Source: Xanthobacter agilis (GTDB lineage: Bacteria > Pseudomonadota > Alphaproteobacteria > Rhizobiales > Xanthobacteraceae). From it: DNA of 64,000 nucleotides. The position numbers were made by a program, and so were the translations under genes. Positions 1-7,947 of this stretch are shown piece by piece (positions within the stretch are counted from its first letter, which is position 1; each line of letters begins with the position of its first letter). The DNA lies in the NCBI RefSeq assembly GCF_021730435.1, contig NZ_JABWGX010000014.1, forward strand, positions 62,001 to 126,000. Reading direction: 5' to 3'. Below the pieces are notes generated by a model. It was not told the origin of the DNA. It did not search any database and worked only from the letters and a program-made list of their open reading frames with translations.

Positions 1-90
1 TATTCTGATGCGCAATATGGCGGCGTTGTGCCTACGATATGAGCAGACCCGCCGGCGCGTCCGCGCCTGTCGCGTGGGAGCGGGGCGCTC

Positions 91-537
91 TCAGATGTAG
101 TCGACGAAGGCCTGGAGACGATCCCCGGAAATGTCGCGCAGGTCCGCGAGGGAGCAGTCGTCCATCACCTCCCGGATGGCGGCATAGGCCTTGGCCATCA
201 GCAAGCGGATGGTGCAGTTCGGGCCATCGCAATCCGGGCACGGCAGATAGTCCGGACCGCCGACGCAGGGCAGGGGCGCGAGCGGGCCGTCGAGGGCGCG
301 GATGAGGGCTCCCACATTGATCTGGTCTGCCCCCCGCGCCAGCCGATAGCCGCCGCTCTTGCCCTTGCGGCTCAGGAGGAAGCCGGCGTGGCGCATCTCG
401 CCGAGGATCACGTCCAGGAATTTCTTCGGGATGTGGTTGGCGTCGGCGATCTCGGCCACCTGAAGCGCCTTGCCCTCGGGCTGGTGCGCGAGGAAGACCG
501 CGGCCTTGAGGCCATACTTGCCCTTCTTGGTCAGCAT
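91..537 (-). CDS. Rrf2 family transcriptional regulator (copy A)
   Basis: A 148-residue winged-helix regulator of the Rrf2 family (relatives include IscR, RirA, NsrR and the cysteine-metabolism repressor CymR). The N-terminal DNA-binding part opens with MLTKKGKYGLKA and contains the conserved NHIPKKFLDVIL recognition-helix region (residues 34-45). The C-terminal half has cysteines at 91, 100, 103 and 108 (C-x8-C-x2-C-x4-C) plus Cys128; this differs from the IscR C-x5-C-x5-C spacing, so an Fe-S or other thiol-based sensor is possible but unproven. A second copy at 53915 has the same length and the same five cysteines. The gene reads away from an AT-rich element at about 655-696 and may be autoregulated. 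The family call is firm; control of the surrounding sulfur genes is inference from position and from the repeated element. Confidence 0.93.
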   Translation of the reverse strand: MLTKKGKYGLKAAVFLAHQPEGKALQVAEIADANHIPKKFLDVILGEMRHAGFLLSRKGKSGGYRLARGADQINVGALIRALDGPLAPLPCVGGPDYLPCPDCDGPNCTIRLLMAKAYAAIREVMDDCSLADLRDISGDRLQAFVDYI

Positions 538-654
538 GGCGCTCAGGCGGCCCGCGCGAGTGGACCAGGAAGGTTCGGGAGATCCCAGGTGCGGATCGGC
601 TCGATCATGACGCGCTCCAGCGAGGAAAAAAACGCAGCGGCCCTGCTGCGATTC

Positions 655-696
655 ATTTTATAATTGATCGAATCGATAGAATTAGTAAATTTAAAA
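655..696. promoter_or_regulatory. AT-rich putative operator 1
   Basis: A 42-bp AT-rich stretch in GC-rich surroundings, between the Rrf2 gene (minus strand) and a small plus-strand ORF. It contains TTGATCGAATCGATAG, which is close to dyad symmetric. Its complement (TCTATCGATTCGATCAATTA) aligns well with the element at 2886 (TCTATCGAAATTATCAATAA). It could serve either flanking gene. The role as a binding site is inferred from recurrence ahead of the other units in the window. Confidence 0.55.
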
Positions 697-766
697 TGCG
701 CCGCCCGACCGGTCTCCCCTTTCAGGCGGGAATACCGGAGCGGCGCGCAAAGCCCGGAGGGCGATC

Positions 767-1024
767 ATGGCCGACGCAGACAGATCGAGCGACCCATCGA
801 GTGCCCAGGCTTCCGCCGGCATCCTCGTCTTGTCCGTCGCAGGCCGGCGCGCCGGGCTCGCCTCGCGCCATTCCGAGGGTTTTCTCTTCCACGCCTGCGA
901 TCACCTGTTCAACGACATCGACGGCCGCCTGTTCTCCTCCATCGGCGACATGCGGATCGCCGCGCGATGCCTCGCCTCTCTCGAACGGCTGAGCCCACGC
1001 GCGCTCAGGCCCTGGCCCGGGTGA
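767..1024 (+). CDS. small hypothetical protein
   Basis: An 85-residue ORF that I do not recognise. Three points support it being real. A good ribosome binding site (GGAGG, about 7 bases before the ATG) precedes it. The AT-rich operator-like element lies about 70 bases upstream. A textbook intrinsic terminator on the same strand follows about 105 bases downstream, and nothing else in plus orientation would need it. The protein is basic near its C-terminus, has two cysteines and no clear membrane segment. The middle (FLFHACDHLFNDIDGRLFSS) looks like a folded core. It may be a small accessory protein of the sulfur regulon, or the apparent coding could be chance in GC-rich DNA. Confidence 0.45.
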   Translation: MADADRSSDPSSAQASAGILVLSVAGRRAGLASRHSEGFLFHACDHLFNDIDGRLFSSIGDMRIAARCLASLERLSPRALRPWPG

Positions 1025-1129
1025 CCTCTCGCGCCGGGTTTCCGCCGCCGGGGTTCCTGGCCCCGGCGAGATGGTCCGGCATCCGGCGGCCCCCTGCGGC
1101 CGCTGCTTCCAGAGTTCTCCCGCAACTTA

Positions 1130-1166
1130 TCCCCGGGGGTCCCTCGCGACCCGCCGGGGATTTTTT
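1130..1166 (+). terminator. Rho-independent terminator
   Basis: The arms TCCCCGG (1130-1136) and CCGGGGA (1154-1160), extended inward by GGGTC/GACCC, form a GC-rich hairpin. It is followed directly by six T residues (1161-1166) on the plus strand. Orientation fits termination of the small ORF ending at 1024; the complementary strand has no T tract after the hairpin. Confidence 0.85.
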
Positions 1167-1183
1167 CGTTCTGCCTGCCGCTT

Positions 1184-2791
1184 CTATTCGGCGAGCCAGA
1201 TGTCCTTCAGCGAGGACATGGCCCCGTCCGGCCGCACCGAAACGCCGCGGACGTTGGTGTTGTAGACGGTGAACTGCTTCAGCTCGAGCAGCGGCAGCAC
1301 CGGCAAGTCGCGCTGCACGCGGCGCTGCAACTCGTGGAACAGCGCCACGCGCTGCTCCGGATCGGCGGCGCTCTTGATGCCCTCGATCACCTTGTCCGTG
1401 CCGGGGTCCGCATAGCTGGACGCATTGGTCCAGGGGATGCCGGGCGCGATGGATTTCGACCAGAACTGCCGCAGCAACCCCAGCTCGGGATCGATGAACA
1501 CGGAGAACTGCCCCGTATTGATGTCGAAGTCATAGGAGCCGTAGACGCGCCGCACGAAGGCGCCGAGATCCTGCGAGCGCACATTCACCTCGACGCCCAC
1601 GCGCTTCAGGTTCTGGCGGATGTATTCGGCAGTCTTGCGGAAATTCTCGTTGAAGGGCTGGAAGTCCTGATTGATGGAAAAGCGCACGCCATTGGCGCCG
1701 CGCTTGTAGCCGGCCTCGTCCAGAAGCCGCTCGGCCTCCTTGGGGTCGAAGGCATAGGTCGGAACGTCCGCCGTGTAGAAAGCCTTGGTGAAGGAGGGGA
1801 TCGGCCCGGTGGCCGGGGTCACGAGCCCGAACCACACGGTGTCGGCGAGCCCCTGCCGGTCGATGGCATGGGCGAAGGCGCGCCGCACGCGGATGTCGGC
1901 CAGGATCGGGTTCCTGAGGTTGAATTCGAGGAAATAGTATTTGGCGTTCCACTCGTAGCCGCGCGATTCCACCTTCAGATTGGGCAGCTTGCGCACCCGC
2001 TCGATGTCGGCGAATGGCACGGGATCGAAGGCGGCATAGCCCACGTCGCCGATCTCGATCGCCGCCGCCCGCGCGCCGCCGTCCGGAATGAAGCGGTAGA
2101 TCACCCGGTCGAGATAGGGCTTGCCGGCATCCCAATAGTCCGCATTGCGCTCCAACTCGATGGCCTCGCCCTTGGTCCAGGACTTGAACTTGAAAGGCCC
2201 GGTGCCGACCGGCTCCACATTGTGCGGGTTCTTCAGGATGTCGGTGTTTTCATAGAGATGCTTCGGCAGCACCTGCCCTTCCCAGGCGTTGAGCGCCGAC
2301 AGCACGACGAGGGAAGGGGCGCGAAAGCGGAAGATGGCGGTATAGGCGTCGGGCGTCTCCACATCCTCCAGTTCGGCGAAGGTGAGGCGGCCGCGTGAAT
2401 GCACCTTCTTCCAGATTTCCAGCGCGCTGAAGCGCACATCTGCTGACGTGAAGGGGGCGCCGTCGTGCCACTTCACGTCGTGCCTGAGATGGAAGGTGAG
2501 GGTCAGCTTGTCCGGCGAGATCTCCCAGCTTTCCGCCAGCGCCGGCTTCAGCCCGAGATTGTCGTCATAGGCGACGAGGCCGTCATAGATGTTCACCGAG
2601 ACGGCACCGTTGGAGAACTGGTTGTTCACGGTGGTGGTCAGCACCGTCGGCTCGGGCTGGATGATGGTGACGAGCGTGCCGCCGCGCTTCGGCGTCCTTT
2701 CGGATGGGCCTGTCTGGGCGAGGACCGTCGCGGGAAGCAAGCCGATGAAAGCAGCCGCGACGGCAAACAGCTTGAGGGCACCTGAGCGCAT
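1184..2791 (-). CDS. ABC transporter substrate-binding protein, peptide/nickel type (SBP_bac_5), orphan
   Basis: Periplasmic solute receptor of the oligopeptide/dipeptide family, 535 residues. The start at 2791 is chosen because it gives a proper signal peptide (MRSGALKLFAVAAAFIGLL..ATVLAQ) and is preceded by AAGGCAGG. The longer open frame to 2935 would run into the opposite gene and places the signal peptide internally. Family landmarks include KPALAESWEISPD, VKWHDGAPFTSADV and GTGPFKFKSW. There is no permease or ATPase beside it, so it probably docks with one of the two Dpp-like systems elsewhere in the window. It contains one internal Met and no Cys, matching the sulfur-sparing composition of the region. 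The ligand is unknown; a sulfur-containing peptide or conjugate is a guess. It is divergent from the aldolase gene across element 2886-2917. Confidence 0.9.
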   Translation of the reverse strand: MRSGALKLFAVAAAFIGLLPATVLAQTGPSERTPKRGGTLVTIIQPEPTVLTTTVNNQFSNGAVSVNIYDGLVAYDDNLGLKPALAESWEISPDKLTLTFHLRHDVKWHDGAPFTSADVRFSALEIWKKVHSRGRLTFAELEDVETPDAYTAIFRFRAPSLVVLSALNAWEGQVLPKHLYENTDILKNPHNVEPVGTGPFKFKSWTKGEAIELERNADYWDAGKPYLDRVIYRFIPDGGARAAAIEIGDVGYAAFDPVPFADIERVRKLPNLKVESRGYEWNAKYYFLEFNLRNPILADIRVRRAFAHAIDRQGLADTVWFGLVTPATGPIPSFTKAFYTADVPTYAFDPKEAERLLDEAGYKRGANGVRFSINQDFQPFNENFRKTAEYIRQNLKRVGVEVNVRSQDLGAFVRRVYGSYDFDINTGQFSVFIDPELGLLRQFWSKSIAPGIPWTNASSYADPGTDKVIEGIKSAADPEQRVALFHELQRRVQRDLPVLPLLELKQFTVYNTNVRGVSVRPDGAMSSLKDIWLAE

Positions 2792-2885
2792 GACCCTGCC
2801 TTGTGGATGGGGGAGGAGAGGCCGGCCGGTGCCGCGCGCCATTCTGCCGAGCGGACCTTCCATGAGGCCGATTGCCATGATACTG

Positions 2886-2917
2886 ATTTTGTCTATCGAA
2901 ATTATCAATAAGAAATT
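2886..2917. promoter_or_regulatory. AT-rich putative operator 2
   Basis: The sequence contains TTGTCTATCGAAATTATCAA, with the GTCnATMR core seen at four other sites. It lies between the divergent binding-protein gene (start 2791) and the class II aldolase gene (start 2920). It ends only two bases before the aldolase ATG, so a regulator bound here would also cover that start. Confidence 0.6.
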
Positions 2918-2919
2918 CC

Positions 2920-3747
2920 ATGCCCGCTCCCGCACGCTCCCCCGTCGCCGCGCAACGCGTTGCCACGCCCCAATTTTCCCCTGAGGAACTGGCCGCCCGC
3001 GAGGATCTGGCCGCCGCCCACCGGCTCGCCGTCTGGCATGGCTTCGACCAGGGCATCTACAATCACCTCACCGTCGCGGTGCCGGGGCGGGACGATGCGT
3101 TCCTGCTCCCGCCGTTCGGCCTGCACTGGTCGGAGGTGACGGCGAGCGGGCTGCTCACCGTGGGCTATGACGGGCGGCTGATCGCAGGCGAGGGGGAGAT
3201 CCAGCGCTCGGCCTATTGCATCCACGCGCCGATCCATCGCCTCCACCGCGAGCACCAGGTGGTGCTGCACACCCACATGCCCTACGCGACGGCGCTGACC
3301 CGGCTGGAAGACAACCGCCTGTTGCCGGTGGGCCAGACCGAGATCCTGCTCATCGACGAGATCGTCTATGACGACGCCTATACCGGCCTTGCCCGCGAGC
3401 CGGAGGAGGGCGAGCGGCTGGCGGCCTTGCTGGGGCCGGACAAGAAGATCCTGTTCCTCGCCCATCACGGCGTCATCGTCACCGGCCGCACCACGGCGGA
3501 GGCCTATGACCGGTTGTTCGCGCTGGAACGCGCCTGCCAGGTGCAGCTCTACGCCTTGTGGACCGGCCGCCCGCTGAAGCAGGTGCCGGCTCCCCTCGTG
3601 GAGAAGGCGCAGGCCCAGTATCGCGCCGGGCTGTTGCAGGCCAGCCAGAAGACCGCCGCGCCCGGCCAGAAGCCCCACGGCGCGGAGCTGCATTTCGCCG
3701 CCTTGCGCCGCCTGCTCGACCGGCGCGAGCCGGACTATCGCGACTGA
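2920..3747 (+). CDS. class II aldolase/adducin family protein
   Basis: A 275-residue member of the family that includes L-fuculose-phosphate aldolase, ribulose-5-phosphate epimerase and methylthioribulose-phosphate dehydratase/aldolase. Zinc ligands are recognisable as HTH (His117, His119) and the later HHG (His182-183). The substrate cannot be read from sequence. In this sulfur context an organosulfur sugar or sulfo-sugar fragment is attractive, but that is inference. The ATG at 2920 is the only sensible start, yet it has just a weak AAGAAA in place of a Shine-Dalgarno sequence and sits against the AT-rich element, so translation may be leaderless or weak. The rhodanese gene follows 58 bases downstream in the same direction and is probably co-transcribed. 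Confidence 0.88.
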   Translation: MPAPARSPVAAQRVATPQFSPEELAAREDLAAAHRLAVWHGFDQGIYNHLTVAVPGRDDAFLLPPFGLHWSEVTASGLLTVGYDGRLIAGEGEIQRSAYCIHAPIHRLHREHQVVLHTHMPYATALTRLEDNRLLPVGQTEILLIDEIVYDDAYTGLAREPEEGERLAALLGPDKKILFLAHHGVIVTGRTTAEAYDRLFALERACQVQLYALWTGRPLKQVPAPLVEKAQAQYRAGLLQASQKTAAPGQKPHGAELHFAALRRLLDRREPDYRD

Positions 3748-3805
3748 CCGTCCCCGCGAGCCCTTCCCGCATCTCGCGCCAACCGGCGCCCCCAGGAACC
3801 TGCCG

Positions 3806-5404
3806 ATGACCTTTTCCGCCGTCACGCCGTCCGCCGCTGTCCGCCTCCTGTCCCCCCAAGACGTGCAGGCGGCCCTGCGCGGGACCGGGGAGATCGCCTT
3901 CCTCGACGTGCGCGAGGAGGGTCAGTTCGGCGAGGGCCACCCCTTCTTCGCCGTCAACGCGCCCTACAGCCGGCTGGAGCTGGACATCGGCGCGCTGGTT
4001 CCGCGCCTTGCGACCCCGGTCGTTCTGCTGGACGAGGGCGATGGCCTCGCGGTGAAGGCCGCGCAGCGGCTGGCGGCGCTGGGCTACAGCGACCTTGCCG
4101 CCGTGGAGGGCGGCGTCGCGGCGTGGGTGGCGGCCGGTTATGAGATTTACAAGAGCGTCAACAGCCGCTTGAAGGCTTTCGCCGAGGTGGTGGAGCATGC
4201 CTTCCATACCCCGGCCATCGAGGCCGCCGAACTCGCCCGCTTGAAGGGCGAGGGCGCGGACCTCGTGATCCTCGACAGCCGCACCCCCGAGGAATTCGCG
4301 CGCTTCCATGTGCCCGGCGCCATCAGCTGCCCGGGGGCGGAACTGGTGGAGAAGTTCGACGCCTTCGTCCGCGCGCCGGAGCAGCTGGTGGTCGTCTCCT
4401 GCGCCGGGCGCACGCGGGGCATCATCGGTGCGCAGAGCCTGATCGATGCGCAGGTGCCCAATCGCGTGGTAGCGCTGAAGGGCGGCACGCAGGGCTGGCG
4501 CCTCGCCGGGCTGGCGCTGGAATCCGGTGTCGTCCCGGTCGCGCCGGTTCTGGATATCCCCGCTGCCCGTGCCCGCGCCGAAGCCGTCCGCACGCGGTTC
4601 GGCGTGCCCCTGGTGGATGCCGCGACCCTCGCCCGCTGGCGCGGCGCGGAGGCCGGTGCGCGCACCACCTTCCTCTTCGACCTGCGGGATGCCGCCGACC
4701 GCACCGCTCTGCCGGTGCCGGGCGCGGTGGCCGCACCGGGCGGCCAGTTGGTGCAGTCGCTCGACAAATGGGTGGGCGTGCAGCACGCGCGCATCGTGCT
4801 GATCGACGCCGATGGCGTCCGCGCGTGCCTCACCGCCCACTGGCTGATCCAGCTCGGCGAGGATGTGCACGTGTTCGATGGAAAGCCGGACGACATTGCC
4901 CGGGTGGTCGATGCGGCGAAGGCGGCGATCCCGGCCCTTCCCCGTGTCTCCCCTCAGGAGGCGGCGGCCTTGCTGAAGGACGGCGCGCGGGCGCTTTCGC
5001 TCGATGCCAGTGCCGCCTATCGCGCGGGCCATGCGGCCGGGGCGCTGTGGACCATCCGGCCGCGCCTTGCGGCGCTCCCAGCGGATGTGCTGGCAGCGCC
5101 CGCCATTGTCCTGTTTGCCGCCGATCCCGGCGTTGCCGATCTCGCCGCGCTCGATCTCGCCGGCCTCACCGCGGCGCGGATCGTCGCGGTGGAAGGAGGC
5201 CTTGCGGCGTGGCGGGCGGTGGGCCTGCCGGTGGAGGCGAGCCCTGCCAGCCCGCCGGATGCCGAGCGCATCGATTACCTATTCTGGGCGCACGACCGCC
5301 ACGACGGCAATCCGGACGCCATGCGCACCTATCTCGGCTGGGAGGAGCAGCTTCCCGGACAAGTGGCGGCGGAAGGCGGCGCCGGCTTCCGGCTGGTGGT
5401 GTGA
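3806..5404 (+). CDS. four-domain rhodanese-like protein
   Basis: A 532-residue cytoplasmic protein made of four tandem rhodanese (sulfurtransferase) domains, roughly residues 13-115, 135-240, 262-368 and 372-475, plus a C-terminal tail rich in charged and aromatic residues (RIDYLFWAHDRHDG). Only the second domain has a catalytic loop cysteine (Cys199 in CAGRTRG). The equivalent loops of domains 1, 3 and 4 read DEGDG, DADGV and AADPG, so those units are probably structural or ligand-binding. Rhodaneses move sulfane sulfur between donors such as thiosulfate or persulfides and thiol acceptors. It lies downstream of the aldolase gene and has a paralogue of the same architecture at 23753. Five sulfur-containing residues in 532 is low for a sulfur-handling protein. 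Confidence 0.92.
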   Translation: MTFSAVTPSAAVRLLSPQDVQAALRGTGEIAFLDVREEGQFGEGHPFFAVNAPYSRLELDIGALVPRLATPVVLLDEGDGLAVKAAQRLAALGYSDLAAVEGGVAAWVAAGYEIYKSVNSRLKAFAEVVEHAFHTPAIEAAELARLKGEGADLVILDSRTPEEFARFHVPGAISCPGAELVEKFDAFVRAPEQLVVVSCAGRTRGIIGAQSLIDAQVPNRVVALKGGTQGWRLAGLALESGVVPVAPVLDIPAARARAEAVRTRFGVPLVDAATLARWRGAEAGARTTFLFDLRDAADRTALPVPGAVAAPGGQLVQSLDKWVGVQHARIVLIDADGVRACLTAHWLIQLGEDVHVFDGKPDDIARVVDAAKAAIPALPRVSPQEAAALLKDGARALSLDASAAYRAGHAAGALWTIRPRLAALPADVLAAPAIVLFAADPGVADLAALDLAGLTAARIVAVEGGLAAWRAVGLPVEASPASPPDAERIDYLFWAHDRHDGNPDAMRTYLGWEEQLPGQVAAEGGAGFRLVV

Positions 5405-5411
5405 GGCGGCC

Positions 5412-5435
5412 GGCCGGCGGAGGCCTTCGCCGGCC
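5412..5435. terminator. GC hairpin between convergent genes
   Basis: A perfect inverted repeat GGCCGGCG / CGCCGGCC with an 8-base loop sits just after the rhodanese stop codon and before the convergent SDR gene. No T tract follows, so intrinsic termination is possible but weak. Confidence 0.45.
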
Positions 5436-5520
5436 CCAAAGCCCGCGCGGCGCCCGAGCGTAGACAAGCCGAAACAGCCAGCGCGGCGTTTGAGCGGACG
5501 CAACGTAAAACCCGGCCCTC

Positions 5521-6252
5521 TCACGATGCGAGGTGGCCGCCGTCGATGTCGAGCACGGTGCCGGTGGAGAAGGGGTTGGTGAGGAGATAGAGGATGGCCT
5601 GCGCCACCTCCTCCGGCCGCCCCGGCCGTCCGGCGGGAATGGCAGCCGCGACCCGGGCCAGCGTCGCCGCCCGCTCCGGCCCGCCATGGCCGGGCGTATC
5701 GATATAGCCCGGCGAAACCGCATTCACGCGGATGGGCGCCAGCGAGACGGCAAGGCTGCGCGCCAGCGCCTCGACGGCGCCGTTGATGGCGGCAGGGAAG
5801 GCCATGGTGCCGATGCCCCGGCGGCTGGAGATGCCCGACACTAGGACGATGGAGCCGCCCGCCCGGATCAGCGGCGCACCGGAGCGCACGGCATTCACCT
5901 GCCCCCAGAACTTGGAATCGAAGGAGGCGCGGGCCTCATTGAGGTCCGCCTCCAGAAGCGGCTTGCGCACCACATGCGCCGCCGTCGTCACGAGGTGGTC
6001 GAACGGCCCTATTTGCCCGAAGAAGCGCGCCACCGCTTCGGCATCGGCGACGTCGAGGCTGGCGCCGGACGCCTTGGCGCCCAGGCGCTCCACCGCTCCG
6101 GCGACACGCGCCGCGTCCCGGCTCGCCACCACCACCTCGGCCCCCTCCGCCACCGCCGCCTCTGCCGTGGCAAAGCCGATGCCCTTGGTGCCGCCGATGA
6201 CGACGACGCGCCGGTCGGCGAGGGCGGAGTTGCGCGGCGGAACCTGAGACAT
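5521..6252 (-). CDS. SDR family protein lacking the YxxxK dyad
   Basis: A 243-residue Rossmann-fold short-chain dehydrogenase/reductase homologue and the last gene of the minus-strand operon that begins at 16008. The start at 6252 (MSQVPPRNS) is chosen because the cofactor motif GGTKGIG follows about 20 residues in and AAGGGA precedes it; the frame stays open further upstream with non-homologous sequence. The family's NAVSPGYIDTPG segment is present. Aligning the active-site region (FPAAINGAVEAL) with ordinary members puts Pro and Asn where Tyr and Lys should be. Normal SDR redox chemistry is therefore doubtful. The SDR at 25450 shows the same loss, so this may be a shared specialised subgroup. 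Function unknown. Confidence 0.88.
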   Translation of the reverse strand: MSQVPPRNSALADRRVVVIGGTKGIGFATAEAAVAEGAEVVVASRDAARVAGAVERLGAKASGASLDVADAEAVARFFGQIGPFDHLVTTAAHVVRKPLLEADLNEARASFDSKFWGQVNAVRSGAPLIRAGGSIVLVSGISSRRGIGTMAFPAAINGAVEALARSLAVSLAPIRVNAVSPGYIDTPGHGGPERAATLARVAAAIPAGRPGRPEEVAQAILYLLTNPFSTGTVLDIDGGHLAS

Positions 6253-6307
6253 GACGCATCCCTTGTGGCGGCTTGGACAGGGTTCGGGACAGGCGGACGT
6301 CCGGCGC

Positions 6308-7918
6308 TCAGCCCCGAACGGCTCCGGGCGCCGGCTCCAGCCAGGCATCCGCGAAGGAGGAATAGACCCCGATTGGGCCGACATTCACGCCCTTCAACCG
6401 GCTCGACCACACGCGGAACTGCTTCAGCTCCAAGATGGAGATGGAGGGCAGCTCGGTCTGCACGATCAGCTGGAACTCGCCGAGCAGCGCCTTGCGCTTC
6501 TGCGGGTCCGGCTCCACCGCCGCGGCCTCCAGCAATGCATCCACCCTGGGGTTGGAATAGCCGGATGCGTTGGACCACGCCGACCCCGGCCGGATGGTCT
6601 GCGACCAGAAGCGGCGCTGCACGCCGATCTGCGGATCGGCGAAGGCGGCGTAATAGGCGTTCAGCGTGTCGAAGTCGTATTCGGTGTAGATCTTCCGCAG
6701 GAAGGTCGGCAGATCGTAATTCAGCAGTTCCACCTCGATGCCGACCTTCTTCAATTGCTGGCGAATGAACTCGCCCGAGCGCTTGAAGTCGTCGCCATAG
6801 GGGATGCTGGCGTGGTTGAAGCGCAGCCGCACGCCGTCCGGCCCGCGCTTGAGGCCGGCCTCGTCGAGCAGCGCCTCGGCCTTCTTCGGATCATAGTCGT
6901 ACTGGGGCAGTCCGGTGGCCGCGAACGCGGTCTGGAATGCCGGCACCGGGCCGGTGGCGGGCTCGGCGAAGCCGTACCAGACCGTTCGCGCCAGCGCCTT
7001 CTTGTCGATGGCGAGGGCGATGGCCCGGCGCACCCGCACATCCTGGAACTGCGGACGGCGCATATTGAAGTCGAGGAAGAAGACCGGCGCCACCGCCTCC
7101 CAGCCACGCGTTTCCACCACGAGGTCCGGCCGCTTGGCGAGCCGCTCCACGTCCGAGAGGGGCACCGGGCTGAGCGGCACATATTGCGCCTCTCCGGTCT
7201 CCAGCGCCGCGGCGCGGGCGCCGGCATCGGGCACGAAGCGGAAGGTGAGCCGGTCGAGATAGGGCTTGCCGGCATCCCAGTAGTTGGGGTTGCGCTCCAG
7301 CGTCACGTGGCTGCCGCGCACCCATTCCTTGAAGATGAAGGGACCCGTGCCAATGGGCTTCGTATTCCAGGGATTGGTGAGCGGATCGGTGCCCTCATAA
7401 AGGTGCTTGGGCAGGATCTGCGTCTCGCTGGAATTGAGCGCGGCCCAGATCACCGGCGAGGGCTTCGCCAGCCGCAGGATGACGGTGTGGTCGTCAGGCG
7501 TCTCGATGTCCTGAAGCTGCGAATAGGTGCCGATGCCGCGCGGGTGGGTCTTCTTCACCACCTCCAGGATCGAATACTTCACGTCGGCGGCAGTGAAGGG
7601 CACGCCGTCGTGCCAAGTCACGCCCTTGCGCAGGCGGAAGGTGATGGAGCGGCCGTCGGGTGCCTGCTCGTAGCTCTCGGCGAGCTGCGGACGCGGCGCG
7701 CCCGTCCCGTCATAGGTGACGAGGCCATCGTACACGTTGATGGCGATGACGATGGTGGGGTTGGACACCGTGAGCCCGAGGGTCTGCGGCTCCGGCACCA
7801 CGATGGAGACGAGGTGCCCGCCGCGGACGGGCGAGCCGTCCGCAGCGTGCGCCATCGGCACGGCCGCAAGGGAGGCGCCGGCCGCAGCAAGGCGCAGGAT
7901 GTCGCGACGGTTCAGCAT
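6308..7918 (-). CDS. ABC transporter substrate-binding protein, peptide type (SBP_bac_5)
   Basis: A 536-residue periplasmic receptor. The start at 7918 gives MLNRRDILRLAAAG, a twin-arginine-like signal ending near AHAAD. Landmarks are VTWHDGVPFTAADVKYS, GTGPFIFKEWVRG and NYWDAGKPYLDR. It lies in the same operon as a complete Dpp-like transporter whose first binding protein is at 13092, so the importer has two receptors and perhaps two ligands. The mature protein has one Met and no Cys. It follows the SfnG-like monooxygenase gene by about 30 bases, which suggests it delivers an organosulfur substrate for that enzyme; this is inference. Confidence 0.92.
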   Translation of the reverse strand: MLNRRDILRLAAAGASLAAVPMAHAADGSPVRGGHLVSIVVPEPQTLGLTVSNPTIVIAINVYDGLVTYDGTGAPRPQLAESYEQAPDGRSITFRLRKGVTWHDGVPFTAADVKYSILEVVKKTHPRGIGTYSQLQDIETPDDHTVILRLAKPSPVIWAALNSSETQILPKHLYEGTDPLTNPWNTKPIGTGPFIFKEWVRGSHVTLERNPNYWDAGKPYLDRLTFRFVPDAGARAAALETGEAQYVPLSPVPLSDVERLAKRPDLVVETRGWEAVAPVFFLDFNMRRPQFQDVRVRRAIALAIDKKALARTVWYGFAEPATGPVPAFQTAFAATGLPQYDYDPKKAEALLDEAGLKRGPDGVRLRFNHASIPYGDDFKRSGEFIRQQLKKVGIEVELLNYDLPTFLRKIYTEYDFDTLNAYYAAFADPQIGVQRRFWSQTIRPGSAWSNASGYSNPRVDALLEAAAVEPDPQKRKALLGEFQLIVQTELPSISILELKQFRVWSSRLKGVNVGPIGVYSSFADAWLEPAPGAVRG

Positions 7919-7947
7919 GGGCAGCCTCCGTTTCGGTCGTGTGGGGA

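Noticed and set aside
2792-2935. 48-residue N-terminal extension of the binding protein at 1184
   Set aside because: It would place the signal peptide internally and overlap the divergent aldolase start and the regulatory element.
3479-5032. 517-codon minus-strand open frame opposite the first rhodanese gene
   Set aside because: Shadow frame of a GC-rich gene: low-complexity Arg/Gly/Ala-rich translation, no homology, and the plus-strand frame is a clear rhodanese.
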